Source: Deinococcus alpinitundrae
GTDB lineage: Bacteria; Deinococcota; Deinococci; Deinococcales; Deinococcaceae
DNA: 64,000 nucleotides
Direction of reading: 5' to 3'
Assembly (NCBI RefSeq): GCF_009982895.1
Contig: NZ_WXZL01000004.1
Location: 62,001 to 126,000, forward strand
Of the stretch, positions 35,183-44,540 are shown in pieces (positions within the stretch are counted from its first letter, which is position 1; each line of letters starts with the position of its first letter). Made by a program: the position numbers and the translations under genes. The notes under the pieces are model-generated. The model was not told the origin of the DNA, made no database searches, and saw nothing but the letters and a program-made list of their open reading frames with translations.

Positions 35183-35230
35183 TTTAGCAAGTCCGTGCTA
35201 AATACAACTTTTAATAGCACGCTCGTGCTA
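35183..35230. promoter_or_regulatory. Two tandem operators between the SMR pair and tetR
   Basis: Operator 1 is TTTAGCA-N6-TGCTAAA (35183-35202). Operator 2 is TAGCACG-CT-CGTGCTA (35215-35230). Both are dyads sharing the half site GCTAaa/TAGCA, and their centres are 30 bp apart, close to three helical turns. They fill the divergent promoter region and are the obvious targets of the adjacent TetR protein. Confidence 0.85.
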
Positions 35231-35240
35231 AAAAGACAAG

Positions 35241-35834
35241 ATGCCCCGCATTGTCGATCACGATCAGCGCCGCCGTGAACTGGCCGCAACTGTCTGGGCG
35301 CTGGTGCGAGAGCACGGCGTGGAGGGCGTCAACCTGCGGCTGATCACCGAGCATTCCGGCTGGTCGAGCGGCGCGATCCGCCATTACCTGCCGCACCGTG
35401 AAGCCATCCTGGCGTTTGCCGCGCAGCACATGGCCGAGCGGGTGGGGGCACGGCTGCTGAACCTTCCCCGAACCGGCGATCCGCTGAGCGACTTTCTGAA
35501 GCTGGTGCGGGAAGTCCTGCCGCTCGACGACGAGCGCCGTGCCGAGGCCCAGGTCTGGCTGGCCTTCGTCGCGCTGAGTCTGAGCGATCCGGGCCTGGCC
35601 GACACCCAGGGTGTGGCGTACCAAGCACTCAACGAGACCTTTCGGCAGATTTTCGAAGCCTTCTCAACGTTGGGCTGGCCCGCGCAACATCCTCCCGAAG
35701 CCGCCGCCCGCGAAGTGCAGGCCCTGATCGACGGCCTGACTATTCACCTGCTGCTGGAGCAGATCACGCCCGGCGACGCCTGGGCCACGCTGGAAACGCG
35801 GATTCGTCAACTGATCCAGGCTCCAGCAGTGTAG
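35241..35834 (+). CDS. TetR-family transcriptional regulator
   Basis: A 197-residue repressor. The N-terminal helix-turn-helix reads GVEGVNLRLITEHSGWSSGA followed by IRHYLPHREAIL, the TetR pattern with the Y at the end of the recognition helix. The helical C-terminal domain should bind the inducer. It is divergent from the SMR exporter pair and probably represses both that pair and itself through the operators at 35183-35230. Confidence 0.9.
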   Translation: MPRIVDHDQRRRELAATVWALVREHGVEGVNLRLITEHSGWSSGAIRHYLPHREAILAFAAQHMAERVGARLLNLPRTGDPLSDFLKLVREVLPLDDERRAEAQVWLAFVALSLSDPGLADTQGVAYQALNETFRQIFEAFSTLGWPAQHPPEAAAREVQALIDGLTIHLLLEQITPGDAWATLETRIRQLIQAPAV

Positions 35835-35837
35835 AAG

Positions 35838-36719
35838 TCACCCGGCGCGCAGCACTGCTGGTTTGCCCGGCCAGTTGGCGACCAGCACCCCCAGCAGTGT
35901 CAGCGCCGCCGCGCCGAGTTCGCCAGGCGTGAAGCGCTCGCCCAGGAGCCACACCGCCAGGGCAAAAGCCACCAGCGGCGCGAGATTCTGCCAGATGCTG
36001 GTGCGGGCCGCGCCCAGCACCTGGGTGCCGTTGGCCCAGGCCAGGTAAGCGAACACGTTGGCGAGCAGACCCGACAGCACGGCCAGTCCCCAGGCCCACA
36101 GCGGCGCGGACACCTGCCCCAGCGTCGGCAGCACCGGCACCACCAGCGGCAGCGCGCCGAACGAGGTGGCAAAGGCCACGAACGGCAGCAGGCCCAGCCG
36201 CGCCACCAGCGGGCGGTTGGTCAGGGTGTAGCAGGCCCAGGCCAGTGCCGAGAGGCCCAGCAGCCCCAGGCCGAGGGGACTGAGGGCGCTGCCGGGTTCC
36301 AGGGTCTGCCCGAACAGCCACAGCATGCCGCTGAGCGACACCAGCACCCCGAAGACCTGCGGACGGCTCGGGCGCTGCCCCACCAGACCGCCGAGCAGCA
36401 CTACGATGATCGGCACCACCGCGTTGGCCAGCCCCGAAATCCCAGCGGGCGAGCGGGCGATCCCGGCCACCGACAGCAGCTGAAACAGGGTGGTGCTGAG
36501 CAGCCCCGCCACCGCGACCCACACCCAGTCTCGGGCGCTCCATCTCGGCCAGCCCCTGCGGGAAAGGACCAGCCCCAGCAACACGAGCGCCGCCGCTCCC
36601 AGCCGCACCCCGACCGTCTGGCCCTGGCTGAAAAAACCCAGCAGCACCTTGACGGCCACCACATTGCCGCCCCAGATCAGCACCGTGAGAATGACCCCGG
36701 TGTAGGCGCGGGCAATCAC
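35838..36719 (-). CDS. EamA/DMT-family transporter
   Basis: A 293-residue protein with ten predicted membrane helices in two EamA repeats. The first repeat includes VLIWGGNVVAVKVLLG, and the repeat ends contain GLANAVVPIIVVLLGG and TSIWQNLAPLVAFALAVW. The start is a GTG at 36719. Family members export amino acids, nucleobases or drugs; the substrate is not evident. It lies 40 bp downstream of purU and may be cotranscribed. Confidence 0.87.
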   Translation of the reverse strand: MIARAYTGVILTVLIWGGNVVAVKVLLGFFSQGQTVGVRLGAAALVLLGLVLSRRGWPRWSARDWVWVAVAGLLSTTLFQLLSVAGIARSPAGISGLANAVVPIIVVLLGGLVGQRPSRPQVFGVLVSLSGMLWLFGQTLEPGSALSPLGLGLLGLSALAWACYTLTNRPLVARLGLLPFVAFATSFGALPLVVPVLPTLGQVSAPLWAWGLAVLSGLLANVFAYLAWANGTQVLGAARTSIWQNLAPLVAFALAVWLLGERFTPGELGAAALTLLGVLVANWPGKPAVLRAG

Positions 36720-36759
36720 CGAGCGCGCGCAGGCCAGGCCAGCACATTCAACCGGCTGC

Positions 36760-37635
36760 TCAGAACACCACCGTCTTGTTGCCCGACACCAGCACCCTAT
36801 CTTCCACGTGCGCCTTCACGGCGCGGGCCAGCACCTGGCGCTCCACGTCGCGGCCCAGCCGCATCAGGGTGTCGGGCGTCTCGCGGTGGGTCACGCGGGC
36901 CACGTCCTGCTCGATGATCGGTCCGGCGTCGAGTTCCTCGGTCACGTAGTGGGCGGTGGCCCCCACCAGTTTCACCCCGCGCTGAAAGGCCGCCCGGTAG
37001 GGATTGGCCCCGATGAAGGCCGGCAGAAACGAGTGGTGGATGTTGATGACCGGCACGCCCAGCCCGCGCAGCAGCTCGCCCGACAGAATCTGCATGTAGC
37101 GCGCCAGCACCACGAAGTCCACGCCTGCCTCATGAAAGAGCCGGATCTGCTCGGCCTCGGCCTCGGCCTTGGTGTCTTTGGTGACGCCGACCTGCACGAA
37201 CGGCACACCGAACATCTCCGCGTCGCCGCGCAGGGTGTCGTGGTTACTGATGACCAGCGGAATCTCCACGTCGAGTTCGCCCCGGCGTTTGCGCACCAGC
37301 AGATCGAGAAAGCAGTGGTCGTACTTGCTGACCATGATGCCCATGCGTTTGGGCTGGGCGGTGTACCAGACCCGCCAGTTCATCTCGAACGGCTCGGCCA
37401 CCACCCTGCCGAAGGCCCGCTCGAACTGCTCCTTGGCCAGATCCAGGCCGTCGAGGTGAAATTCCATGCGCATGAAAAACTGTCCGCCCTGCGGATCGGT
37501 GGAGTGCTGATCGGAGTGGATGATGTTCGCGCCGTGATTGTGCAGAAACTGAGATACCGCCGCCACGATACCCTTGCGGTCCGGGCAACTGATGGTCAGG
37601 CGAGCGGTGTTGCGGGGGTCGAGGTCCAGCGTCAT
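36760..37635 (-). CDS. purU: Formyltetrahydrofolate deformylase PurU
   Basis: PurU hydrolyses 10-formyl-tetrahydrofolate to formate for purine synthesis and to balance one-carbon pools. The 291-residue protein has an N-terminal ACT domain ([19 protein letters not shown]) and a formyl-transferase catalytic domain with the Asn-His-Asp triad in [12 protein letters not shown] and [14 protein letters not shown]. The ATG at 37635 is preferred because TACACT lies eight bases upstream; an in-frame ATG at 37662 would add nine residues. Confidence 0.93.
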   Translation of the reverse strand: MTLDLDPRNTARLTISCPDRKGIVAAVSQFLHNHGANIIHSDQHSTDPQGGQFFMRMEFHLDGLDLAKEQFERAFGRVVAEPFEMNWRVWYTAQPKRMGIMVSKYDHCFLDLLVRKRRGELDVEIPLVISNHDTLRGDAEMFGVPFVQVGVTKDTKAEAEAEQIRLFHEAGVDFVVLARYMQILSGELLRGLGVPVINIHHSFLPAFIGANPYRAAFQRGVKLVGATAHYVTEELDAGPIIEQDVARVTHRETPDTLMRLGRDVERQVLARAVKAHVEDRVLVSGNKTVVF

Positions 37636-37706
37636 GTCGAATGAGTGTAACTCAAAGGACATGCGCCCTGAACCGGCGAACCGAACGGCATCTCAGGCTG
37701 GCAACC

Positions 37707-37720
37707 TGTGACCGGTTACA
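37707..37720. promoter_or_regulatory. LacI-type palindrome upstream of the ROK/sugar operon
   Basis: TGTGACCGGTTACA is a dyad with a central ACCGGT and one mismatched pair. It resembles operators of LacI/GalR regulators of sugar genes. It lies 24 bp before the -35 box of the ROK operon. The binding protein could be an unlinked LacI protein or the ROK regulator itself. Confidence 0.55.
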
Positions 37721-37743
37721 ACGGGGGGGGTTAGTTCGTCCGG

Positions 37744-37772
37744 TTGACAAACAAAAAGAGAGGGCGTAACTT
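37744..37772 (+). promoter_or_regulatory. Promoter of the ROK/sugar ABC operon
   Basis: TTGACA (37744-37749) and TAACTT (37767-37772) are 17 bp apart. Transcription would begin near 37779, which rules out the ATG at 37774 and supports the start at 37852. Confidence 0.75.
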
Positions 37773-37851
37773 CATGAACGTTAAACAACCCTCCACCTTG
37801 CTCTCATATCCTGCGTCTTCTCAAAAGCCGCTTTCAGGAGTACTGCCCACC

Positions 37852-39282
37852 ATGCCGCAGCCCAGCGCCCCAACCAGTGCAATGCCCAGCGAGTATGTCG
37901 CCTTCGATCAGGCGGCCATTCGCAGCCGCCACTTGCTGCAACTGCTCTCGCGGTTGTGGGCGGGCGATCTGGCACGGGTCGATCTGGCACGCGAACTGCA
38001 TCTGTCGCGCAGCGCAGTGTCGTCGCTGGTCAGCGAGCTGCTCGACGCCGGACTGGTTCAGGAAGGCGGCGTGCGGGCAGGGCAGGCCACTTCGCAGACG
38101 GGGCGGTCCCAGACCGGGCGGCGGGCCACCCTGCTCTCGCTCAACGCCCAGGCCGCCTACCTGCTGGCCATCGATCTGGGAGCCAGCCATTTGCGGGTCG
38201 ATCTGCTCGATCTGCACTGTCGTCCGCTGGCCAGCCGCTCGCTGCCGCACGACGTGACTACCGGGCCGCAGGCGACCTACGCCCGCGTCGCCGAGCTGAG
38301 CCGGGCGGTGCTGCGGCAGGCGGGCATCAACAAGGCGCGGGTGGCGCTGGCAGGCATCAGCGTGCCGGGGCCGGTGGACGTGCGCAGCGGACAGGTCGTG
38401 GCCCAGCACATTCCCGGCTGGAACGGGGTGGCGGTGGCCAGCGAACTCGGCGCGGTGCTGAATCTGCCCACCCTGGTCGAGAACGACGCCAACCTGGGCG
38501 TGCTGGCCGAGCACCGCTTCGGAGGCCACAAAGGCCAGCCTGACCTGCTGTACGTCAAACTCGCCACCGGCATCGGCGCGGGCATCATCTGCGGCGGACA
38601 GCTCTACCGGGGGTCGCGCGGCGGCGCGGGCGAGATCGGGCACATCGCCATCAACGAGCAGGGACCGGTGGGCCGCAGCGGCAGCCCCGGCTCGCTGGAG
38701 AGCTACGCAGCGGCCCAGGTGCTGCTGCCGCTGGCCGCCGCGCGCCGCGCCGCCGGAGAAACGACCCAGTTGCCCGAGCGCTTCACCCTGAGCGATCTGT
38801 TCGCCGCGCCGGACGACGTGCTGGTGCGCGGCCTGTGGCGCGAGGTCGGTCATCACCTGGGGGTCGCGATTTCCACGGCGCTCAATCTGTTCAACCCCAG
38901 CGCGGTGGTGCTGGGCGGGCGGCTGACCCAGGCGGGCGAGGGGCTGCTGAGCGCCGTGCGCGAAAGCGCCGCGCCGCGCACCATGCAGATCAACCTCGCC
39001 CATGTCCGCATCGACTACTCGCAGCTCGGGGCCGACGTGGGTGTGCTGGGGGTGGGGGCCATGCTGCTGGGCGAACTGCTGACCCCGCGTGGCCTGCGGC
39101 ATCTGGTGCATGTGGCGCGGCGCGAAACCGGGCCACCTGCACCTGGGCAGTTTGAAGCCGGGCAGCCTGAAACCGGGCCACCGGGCCAGGTCAGCCGCGC
39201 ACCGCCGGACCTGCCGCGTCCCGTCCGTCCCAGTTCGCATCTTTCTGAAGCGCCCAGCGTTTCTTCCAAAGGAGTGGTATGA
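37852..39282 (+). CDS. ROK-family transcriptional regulator
   Basis: A 476-residue NagC/XylR-type regulator. An N-terminal winged helix ([21 protein letters not shown]) precedes a sugar-kinase-like ROK domain with [24 protein letters not shown] and [12 protein letters not shown]. The usual Cys cluster that binds zinc (CxCGxxGC) is replaced by [13 protein letters not shown], with no Cys. The C-terminal 55 residues are a Pro/Gly/Gln-rich extension. The start at 37852 has AGGAG upstream. The stop overlaps the binding-protein gene as ATGA, so the regulator heads the operon. Confidence 0.88.
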   Translation: MPQPSAPTSAMPSEYVAFDQAAIRSRHLLQLLSRLWAGDLARVDLARELHLSRSAVSSLVSELLDAGLVQEGGVRAGQATSQTGRSQTGRRATLLSLNAQAAYLLAIDLGASHLRVDLLDLHCRPLASRSLPHDVTTGPQATYARVAELSRAVLRQAGINKARVALAGISVPGPVDVRSGQVVAQHIPGWNGVAVASELGAVLNLPTLVENDANLGVLAEHRFGGHKGQPDLLYVKLATGIGAGIICGGQLYRGSRGGAGEIGHIAINEQGPVGRSGSPGSLESYAAAQVLLPLAAARRAAGETTQLPERFTLSDLFAAPDDVLVRGLWREVGHHLGVAISTALNLFNPSAVVLGGRLTQAGEGLLSAVRESAAPRTMQINLAHVRIDYSQLGADVGVLGVGAMLLGELLTPRGLRHLVHVARRETGPPAPGQFEAGQPETGPPGQVSRAPPDLPRPVRPSSHLSEAPSVSSKGVV

Positions 39283-40526
39283 AAAAAAGCATCAAGAACG
39301 CCCTCGTGATCACCGCCGCCCTCGGCCTCACTGCCCAGGCCCTCGCCGCCAACAAGATCGAGATCTTCTCGTGGTGGGCCGGTGACGAGGGTCCTGCCCT
39401 GGCCGCTTTGATCAAGCTCTACGAGGCCAAGTACCCGGCCGTCAAGGTCGACAACGCCACCGTCACCGGCGGCGCGGGCACCAACGCCAAGGCCGTCCTG
39501 AAGACCCGCATGCTCGGCGGCGATCCGCCTGACAGCTTCCAGGCCCACGCCGGACAGGAACTCACCGGTACCTGGGTGGTCGCCAACCGCATGGAAGACC
39601 TCACGAGCCTGTACAAGTCCGAAGGCTGGAACAGCAAGTTCCCCAAGGCCGTCATCGACCTGATCTCCTACAAGGGCGGCATCTACAGCGTGCCGGTCGA
39701 CGTTCACCGCTCCAACGTGATGTGGTATGTCCCGGCCAACCTGAAGAAGTGGGGCGTCAGCGTGCCCAAGACCTGGCACGAGATGCTCACGGCCTGCACC
39801 ACCCTCAAGGCCAAGGGCGTGGCCACGCCGCTGGTGATGGGCGAGAACTGGACCCAGCAGATGATCTGGGAGTCGCTCGCCACCGGCATGCTCGGCGCGC
39901 AGGGCTGGAACAACCTGTGGAACGGCAAACTCAAGTTCACCGACCCCAAGGTCGTGGCCACCTTCTCGATGTACGGCAACCTGCTCGACTGCGCCAACAA
40001 GGACGCTTCGGGCTTGAGCTGGCAGCAGGCCACCGACCGCATGCTCGCGGGCCAGGCCGCCTTCAACATCATGGGTGACTGGGCCGCCGGTTACATGACC
40101 ACCACCAAGAAGCTCAAGCCCGGCACCGATTTTGCCTGGAGCGCCAGCCCCAGCACCAGCGGCACCTTCATCATGCTGGCCGACAGCTTCGGACTGCCCA
40201 AGGGCGCCAAGGACCGCACCGAGGTCATCAACTGGCTCAAGGTGCTGGGCAGCAAGCAGGGTCAGGACGCCTTCAACCCCCTCAAGGGCAGCATCGCCGC
40301 GCGCACCGATTCGGACCTGGGCAAGTACGGCGCGTACTCGCAGTCGGCGGCCAACGACTGGAAGAAAAACACCATCGTCGGCAGCATGGTTCACGGCGCG
40401 GCGGCTCCGGAGAGCTTTACCAGCGGTTTTGGCAGCATCAACGACGCCTTCGTCAGCAACCGCGACGCCAAGGCAGCAGCCCAGGCCTCACAGGACCTGG
40501 CCGACAAGTCGCGCATCGGCATGTAA
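39279..40526 (+). CDS. Sugar ABC transporter substrate-binding protein
   Basis: A 415-residue periplasmic or membrane-associated solute binder. The signal peptide ([17 protein letters not shown]) is followed by [20 protein letters not shown], very like the glucose/mannose-binding proteins of Thermus. [13 protein letters not shown] and [20 protein letters not shown] are typical of family 1 binders. AAAGGAG lies before the ATG, which overlaps the regulator stop. Glucose or mannose is the likeliest ligand. Confidence 0.88.
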   Translation: MKKSIKNALVITAALGLTAQALAANKIEIFSWWAGDEGPALAALIKLYEAKYPAVKVDNATVTGGAGTNAKAVLKTRMLGGDPPDSFQAHAGQELTGTWVVANRMEDLTSLYKSEGWNSKFPKAVIDLISYKGGIYSVPVDVHRSNVMWYVPANLKKWGVSVPKTWHEMLTACTTLKAKGVATPLVMGENWTQQMIWESLATGMLGAQGWNNLWNGKLKFTDPKVVATFSMYGNLLDCANKDASGLSWQQATDRMLAGQAAFNIMGDWAAGYMTTTKKLKPGTDFAWSASPSTSGTFIMLADSFGLPKGAKDRTEVINWLKVLGSKQGQDAFNPLKGSIAARTDSDLGKYGAYSQSAANDWKKNTIVGSMVHGAAAPESFTSGFGSINDAFVSNRDAKAAAQASQDLADKSRIGM

Positions 40527-40530
40527 AGCT

Positions 40531-40561
40531 GGAGCCGCAGCGCTGCGCCCGGCGCGGCTCC
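40531..40561 (+). other. Intercistronic hairpin 1 after the binding-protein gene
   Basis: GGAGCCG (40531-40537) pairs with CGGCTCC (40555-40561). It starts five bases after the stop and has no T-run. Such hairpins often protect the 5' message so that binding protein is made in excess of permease. Confidence 0.6.
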
Positions 40562-40606
40562 TCCTGCGGCTCTATGACCGCCCGTTGACAACCCGCAGCA
40601 CTTCTT

Positions 40607-40637
40607 CGAGAGACGGCGATCCCAGTGCCGTCTCTCG
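40607..40637 (+). other. Intercistronic hairpin 2 before the permease genes
   Basis: CGAGAGACGGC (40607-40617) is exactly complementary to GCCGTCTCTCG (40627-40637). It lies seven bases before the permease ribosome site AAGGAGGG and can act as an mRNA stabiliser, attenuator or control of initiation. Confidence 0.7.
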
Positions 40638-40657
40638 ACTCTGAAAGGAGGGCGATA

Positions 40658-41769
<1,112 letters not shown>

Positions 41770-41773
<4 letters not shown>

Positions 41774-42639
41774 CCAGCACACCGCTGAGTCCGACCAGCG
41801 TGTCCAGCGTTCACAAGTCGCCACGCTTCACGCTCACGCGCGGGCTGATGTACCTGGGCCTGATCGTGGCAGCGTTGTTTTTTCTGCTGCCGATCTACCT
41901 GCTGATCGTGACCGCCTTCAAGACGCCCGACGCCATCAACCTGGCCACCACCTGGCAACTGCCCAAGTTCCTCAACTGGGCCAGCTTCTCGGATGCCTGG
42001 GCCAAGGTCGGCGGCAACATGCTCAACAGCCTCTTTCTAGCTGTTGTCGCCACCGCCATCAGCGCCATGCTGGGCAGCTTGAACGGCTACGCGCTGAGCA
42101 AGTGGAAATTCCGGGGGGCCAACACCCTGTTCGCGCTCATGCTCTTCGGCATGTTCATTCCCTACCAGTCGGTGCTGATTCCGCTGTTTCAGTTCATCAA
42201 ATCGCTGGGCCTCTACGGCAACATCTGGGGATTGATCCTGGCGCACGTCGTCTACGGCATCCCGATTACCACTTTGATCTTCCGCAACTTCTACGCCGAC
42301 GTGCCCGACGCGCTGGTCGAAGCCGCCACCATCGACGGCGCGGGCTTCTGGGGCATCTACGCCAAGGTCATCTTCCCCATCAGCATTCCCGGCTTCGTGG
42401 TGGTCATCATCTGGCAGTTCACCCAGGTCTGGAACGAGTTTCTGTTCGCGGCCACGCTCACCTCGTCCGGCAGCCAGCCGGTGACGTACGCCCTCTCTCA
42501 ACTGGCGGGCGGTCAGGCGGTCAGCTGGAACCTGCCGATGGCGGGCGCGATTCTGGCGGCCATCCCGACTTTGCTGGTCTACATCGTGCTGGGCCGCTAC
42601 TTCGTGCGCGGTCTGCTGGCAGGCAGCGTCAAGGGCTGA
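41770..42639 (+). CDS. Sugar ABC transporter permease (MalG type)
   Basis: A 289-residue permease with six helices. The EAA loop is [20 protein letters not shown], followed by [17 protein letters not shown]. The length and single-domain layout are typical of MalG-like partners. It is translationally coupled to the preceding permease and is the last gene of the operon, followed by a hairpin terminator. Confidence 0.92.
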
Positions 42640-42655
42640 ACGCCTCTGCACGACC

Positions 42656-42689
42656 AGCGGCCCACTGTCTTCGGACGGCGGGCCGCTTT
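42656..42689. terminator. Terminator of the sugar operon
   Basis: AGCGGCCC (42656-42663) pairs with GGGCCGCT (42680-42687), followed by TTC. It lies between the converging sugar operon and the VWA gene. Confidence 0.65.
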
Positions 42690-42706
42690 CGTATGGCTTC
42701 GGTCTT

Positions 42707-43867
42707 TCAGCGCAGCGCCCGCCGGACCTGCGCGGGCAGGGCCAGCAAACCCTCCACTCCGTCCACGCCCGCGAACACGTCGAGGTGGGGCAGCGCCGCC
42801 GCCATGCCGCGTGCCAGCGGCAGGTAGCCGATTTGGGCGGCCAGCGGGTTGAGCCACACCACCCCGCCGACGCGGGCGCGCAGCTTCTTGAGCGCCCCGG
42901 CGAGTTGCAGCGGCTCCCCGGTGTCGAGGCCGTCACTCAGGATGAGCAGCAGGGTGTCGGGGCGCAGGTGGGCGCGGCCCAGCCGCAGCAGCCGTGCCAG
43001 ATTCTCACCGATACGGGTGCCGCCGCCCCAGCTCTCGCCGCCACTGGCCGCCAGCCCGGCGCGCAGCTGGGGCGTCAGGCGCTCCAGCGAGGTGCTGAAC
43101 GAGTACACCTCGACCTTGCGGCTGCGCGCCGATAAGGCCGCCGCGTAGCGCAGCAGCAGCGCGGCGTAGGGAGCCATGCTGCGGCTGCCGTCGAGCAGCA
43201 GCACCACGCGCGGCGGACGCGGCGGGCGCGAGCGGTAGCGCAGGTTCAGCGGCTCTCCCCCGCTGCGGCGGGCGGCTTGCAGGGTGGCACGCACGTCCAC
43301 CTGAGAGCCGCGCAGACCCACCCGCCGCCGCCGCGAACGGCCCAGCCGTACACCGCCCAGCAAAGCGCGGGCCGCCTCGGCGTAGCGGGCCGCCTCGTCC
43401 GGGGCCAGGCGCGGCGGCGTGCCCTGCCCAGCATGCGGACTCAGCCGGGTCTGGAGCAATTGGCCCGGTTCATCCGGTTCGTCTGGCGCGTCCTCGCCCG
43501 GTGTGGGGCGCTCGCTGCCCGCCACAGATGTTGCGGTCAGACTCTCGGTGTCCTCGCCCTCATCTTCGGCACTCTCAGTGGGCGGTTCCGTCGGCTCAGT
43601 TTCGTTGCTGGCCGGGTCGGGGGCGGGTTGGGGCGCATCGGGGGGCGTCAGAAAATGCGCCCGGAACAGCAGTGGAAAGACGCACGCCTGCGCCTGCGTC
43701 CGGGCAAAGATGACGCCCCAGGCCGCTTCCAGCACACCGAAGTCCAGCAACCCCAGCCCCTCGGCGGCCCGCAGCGCGTCTGAGAGGTCGCCGGGACCGG
43801 CACTGAACCCAGCGCGGCGCAACCTCACCGCAAAGCGGGTCAGATCAGGCAGCAGGGCGGCCCTCAC
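42707..43867 (-). CDS. CoxE-like VWA-domain protein
   Basis: A 386-residue protein from a GTG at 43867, four bases after the upstream gene. The N-terminal part (RFAVRLRRAGFSAGPGDLSD) matches CoxE/YeiM-type proteins; an acidic low-complexity linker follows, and the C-terminal VWA domain has an intact MIDAS (VVLLLDGSRSMAP) and LLLILSDGLDTGE. Such proteins usually work with a MoxR-type AAA ATPase in metal-cofactor or complex assembly; no MoxR gene is visible nearby. There is no signal peptide, so it is cytosolic. Confidence 0.85.
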   Translation of the reverse strand: MRAALLPDLTRFAVRLRRAGFSAGPGDLSDALRAAEGLGLLDFGVLEAAWGVIFARTQAQACVFPLLFRAHFLTPPDAPQPAPDPASNETEPTEPPTESAEDEGEDTESLTATSVAGSERPTPGEDAPDEPDEPGQLLQTRLSPHAGQGTPPRLAPDEAARYAEAARALLGGVRLGRSRRRRVGLRGSQVDVRATLQAARRSGGEPLNLRYRSRPPRPPRVVLLLDGSRSMAPYAALLLRYAAALSARSRKVEVYSFSTSLERLTPQLRAGLAASGGESWGGGTRIGENLARLLRLGRAHLRPDTLLLILSDGLDTGEPLQLAGALKKLRARVGGVVWLNPLAAQIGYLPLARGMAAALPHLDVFAGVDGVEGLLALPAQVRRALR

Positions 43868-43871
43868 GACT

Positions 43872-44495
43872 TCAGGCGCGCTTGGCCCGCTTGATAGTTT
43901 CGATGCGGGCATCACTTTCCAGCACCGATACGTAGAGCTGGTAGGTTTCGAGCGCTTTCTCCGACGGCACCAGATTGGCGAAGCGGAAATAAGCAGCGTG
44001 GCCCTGCGGCAGCACGAAGGTCGGTGTGCCGAAAACGCCCAGTTCGGCGGCGGCGGCCAGATCGGCCCGCAGGTCGGTGCGCACCGGGTCAATCTGCCGG
44101 TCGGTACCGAACTGAGCCAGGTCCAGCCCCGCCGTGCGGGCGGCGGCCTCCACGGTGGCCTCATTCAGCTCGGCCTTGTCCTGGTGAACGGCGCGGAAGA
44201 GGGTCAGCACGAAGCGCCAGCGGGCATCCTCGCTCTGACGGGCCGCCGCCTGATCGGCCAGAAACGCCAGCAGGCTGCTGGACTGCGCGGCGCTGCCCTC
44301 GCCGTTGGTCTGATCGGTCAGCCACCACACCGGCACGTGGCGGCTGGCGGCGTTCTCCGGGTGGTTGCCCTGCACCAAGCTGAAGTGACGCAACTCAAAG
44401 GTGTGGGCGTGCTCGCGCCGCAGCACGTCGGCCAGTTCCAGGCCGCGCCAGGCGTAGGGGCACAGGAAATCGAAGTAGATCTGCGTGGGCGTCAT
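43872..44495 (-). CDS. DsbA-family (FrnE-like) oxidoreductase
   Basis: A 207-residue cytosolic thioredoxin-fold protein of the DsbA/FrnE group. The active-site region is FDFLCPYAWRG, so only one Cys of the usual CxxC pair is present. The cis-Pro region is GVFGTPTFVL, and the helical insert lies between. A monothiol site suggests glutathione-linked or 2-hydroxychromene-isomerase-like chemistry rather than classical disulfide exchange. It lies upstream of the CoxE-like gene and they probably form an operon. Confidence 0.82.
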   Translation of the reverse strand: MTPTQIYFDFLCPYAWRGLELADVLRREHAHTFELRHFSLVQGNHPENAASRHVPVWWLTDQTNGEGSAAQSSSLLAFLADQAAARQSEDARWRFVLTLFRAVHQDKAELNEATVEAAARTAGLDLAQFGTDRQIDPVRTDLRADLAAAAELGVFGTPTFVLPQGHAAYFRFANLVPSEKALETYQLYVSVLESDARIETIKRAKRA

Positions 44496-44540
44496 GCCGG
44501 GAGGCTAACACGCCCACCCGCCCACCAATTGCAAGCCGGG

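Noticed and set aside
37744..37851. Upstream in-frame extension of the ROK regulator
   Set aside because: The promoter at 37744-37772 would start transcription at or after those codons; AGGAG before 37852 supports the later start.
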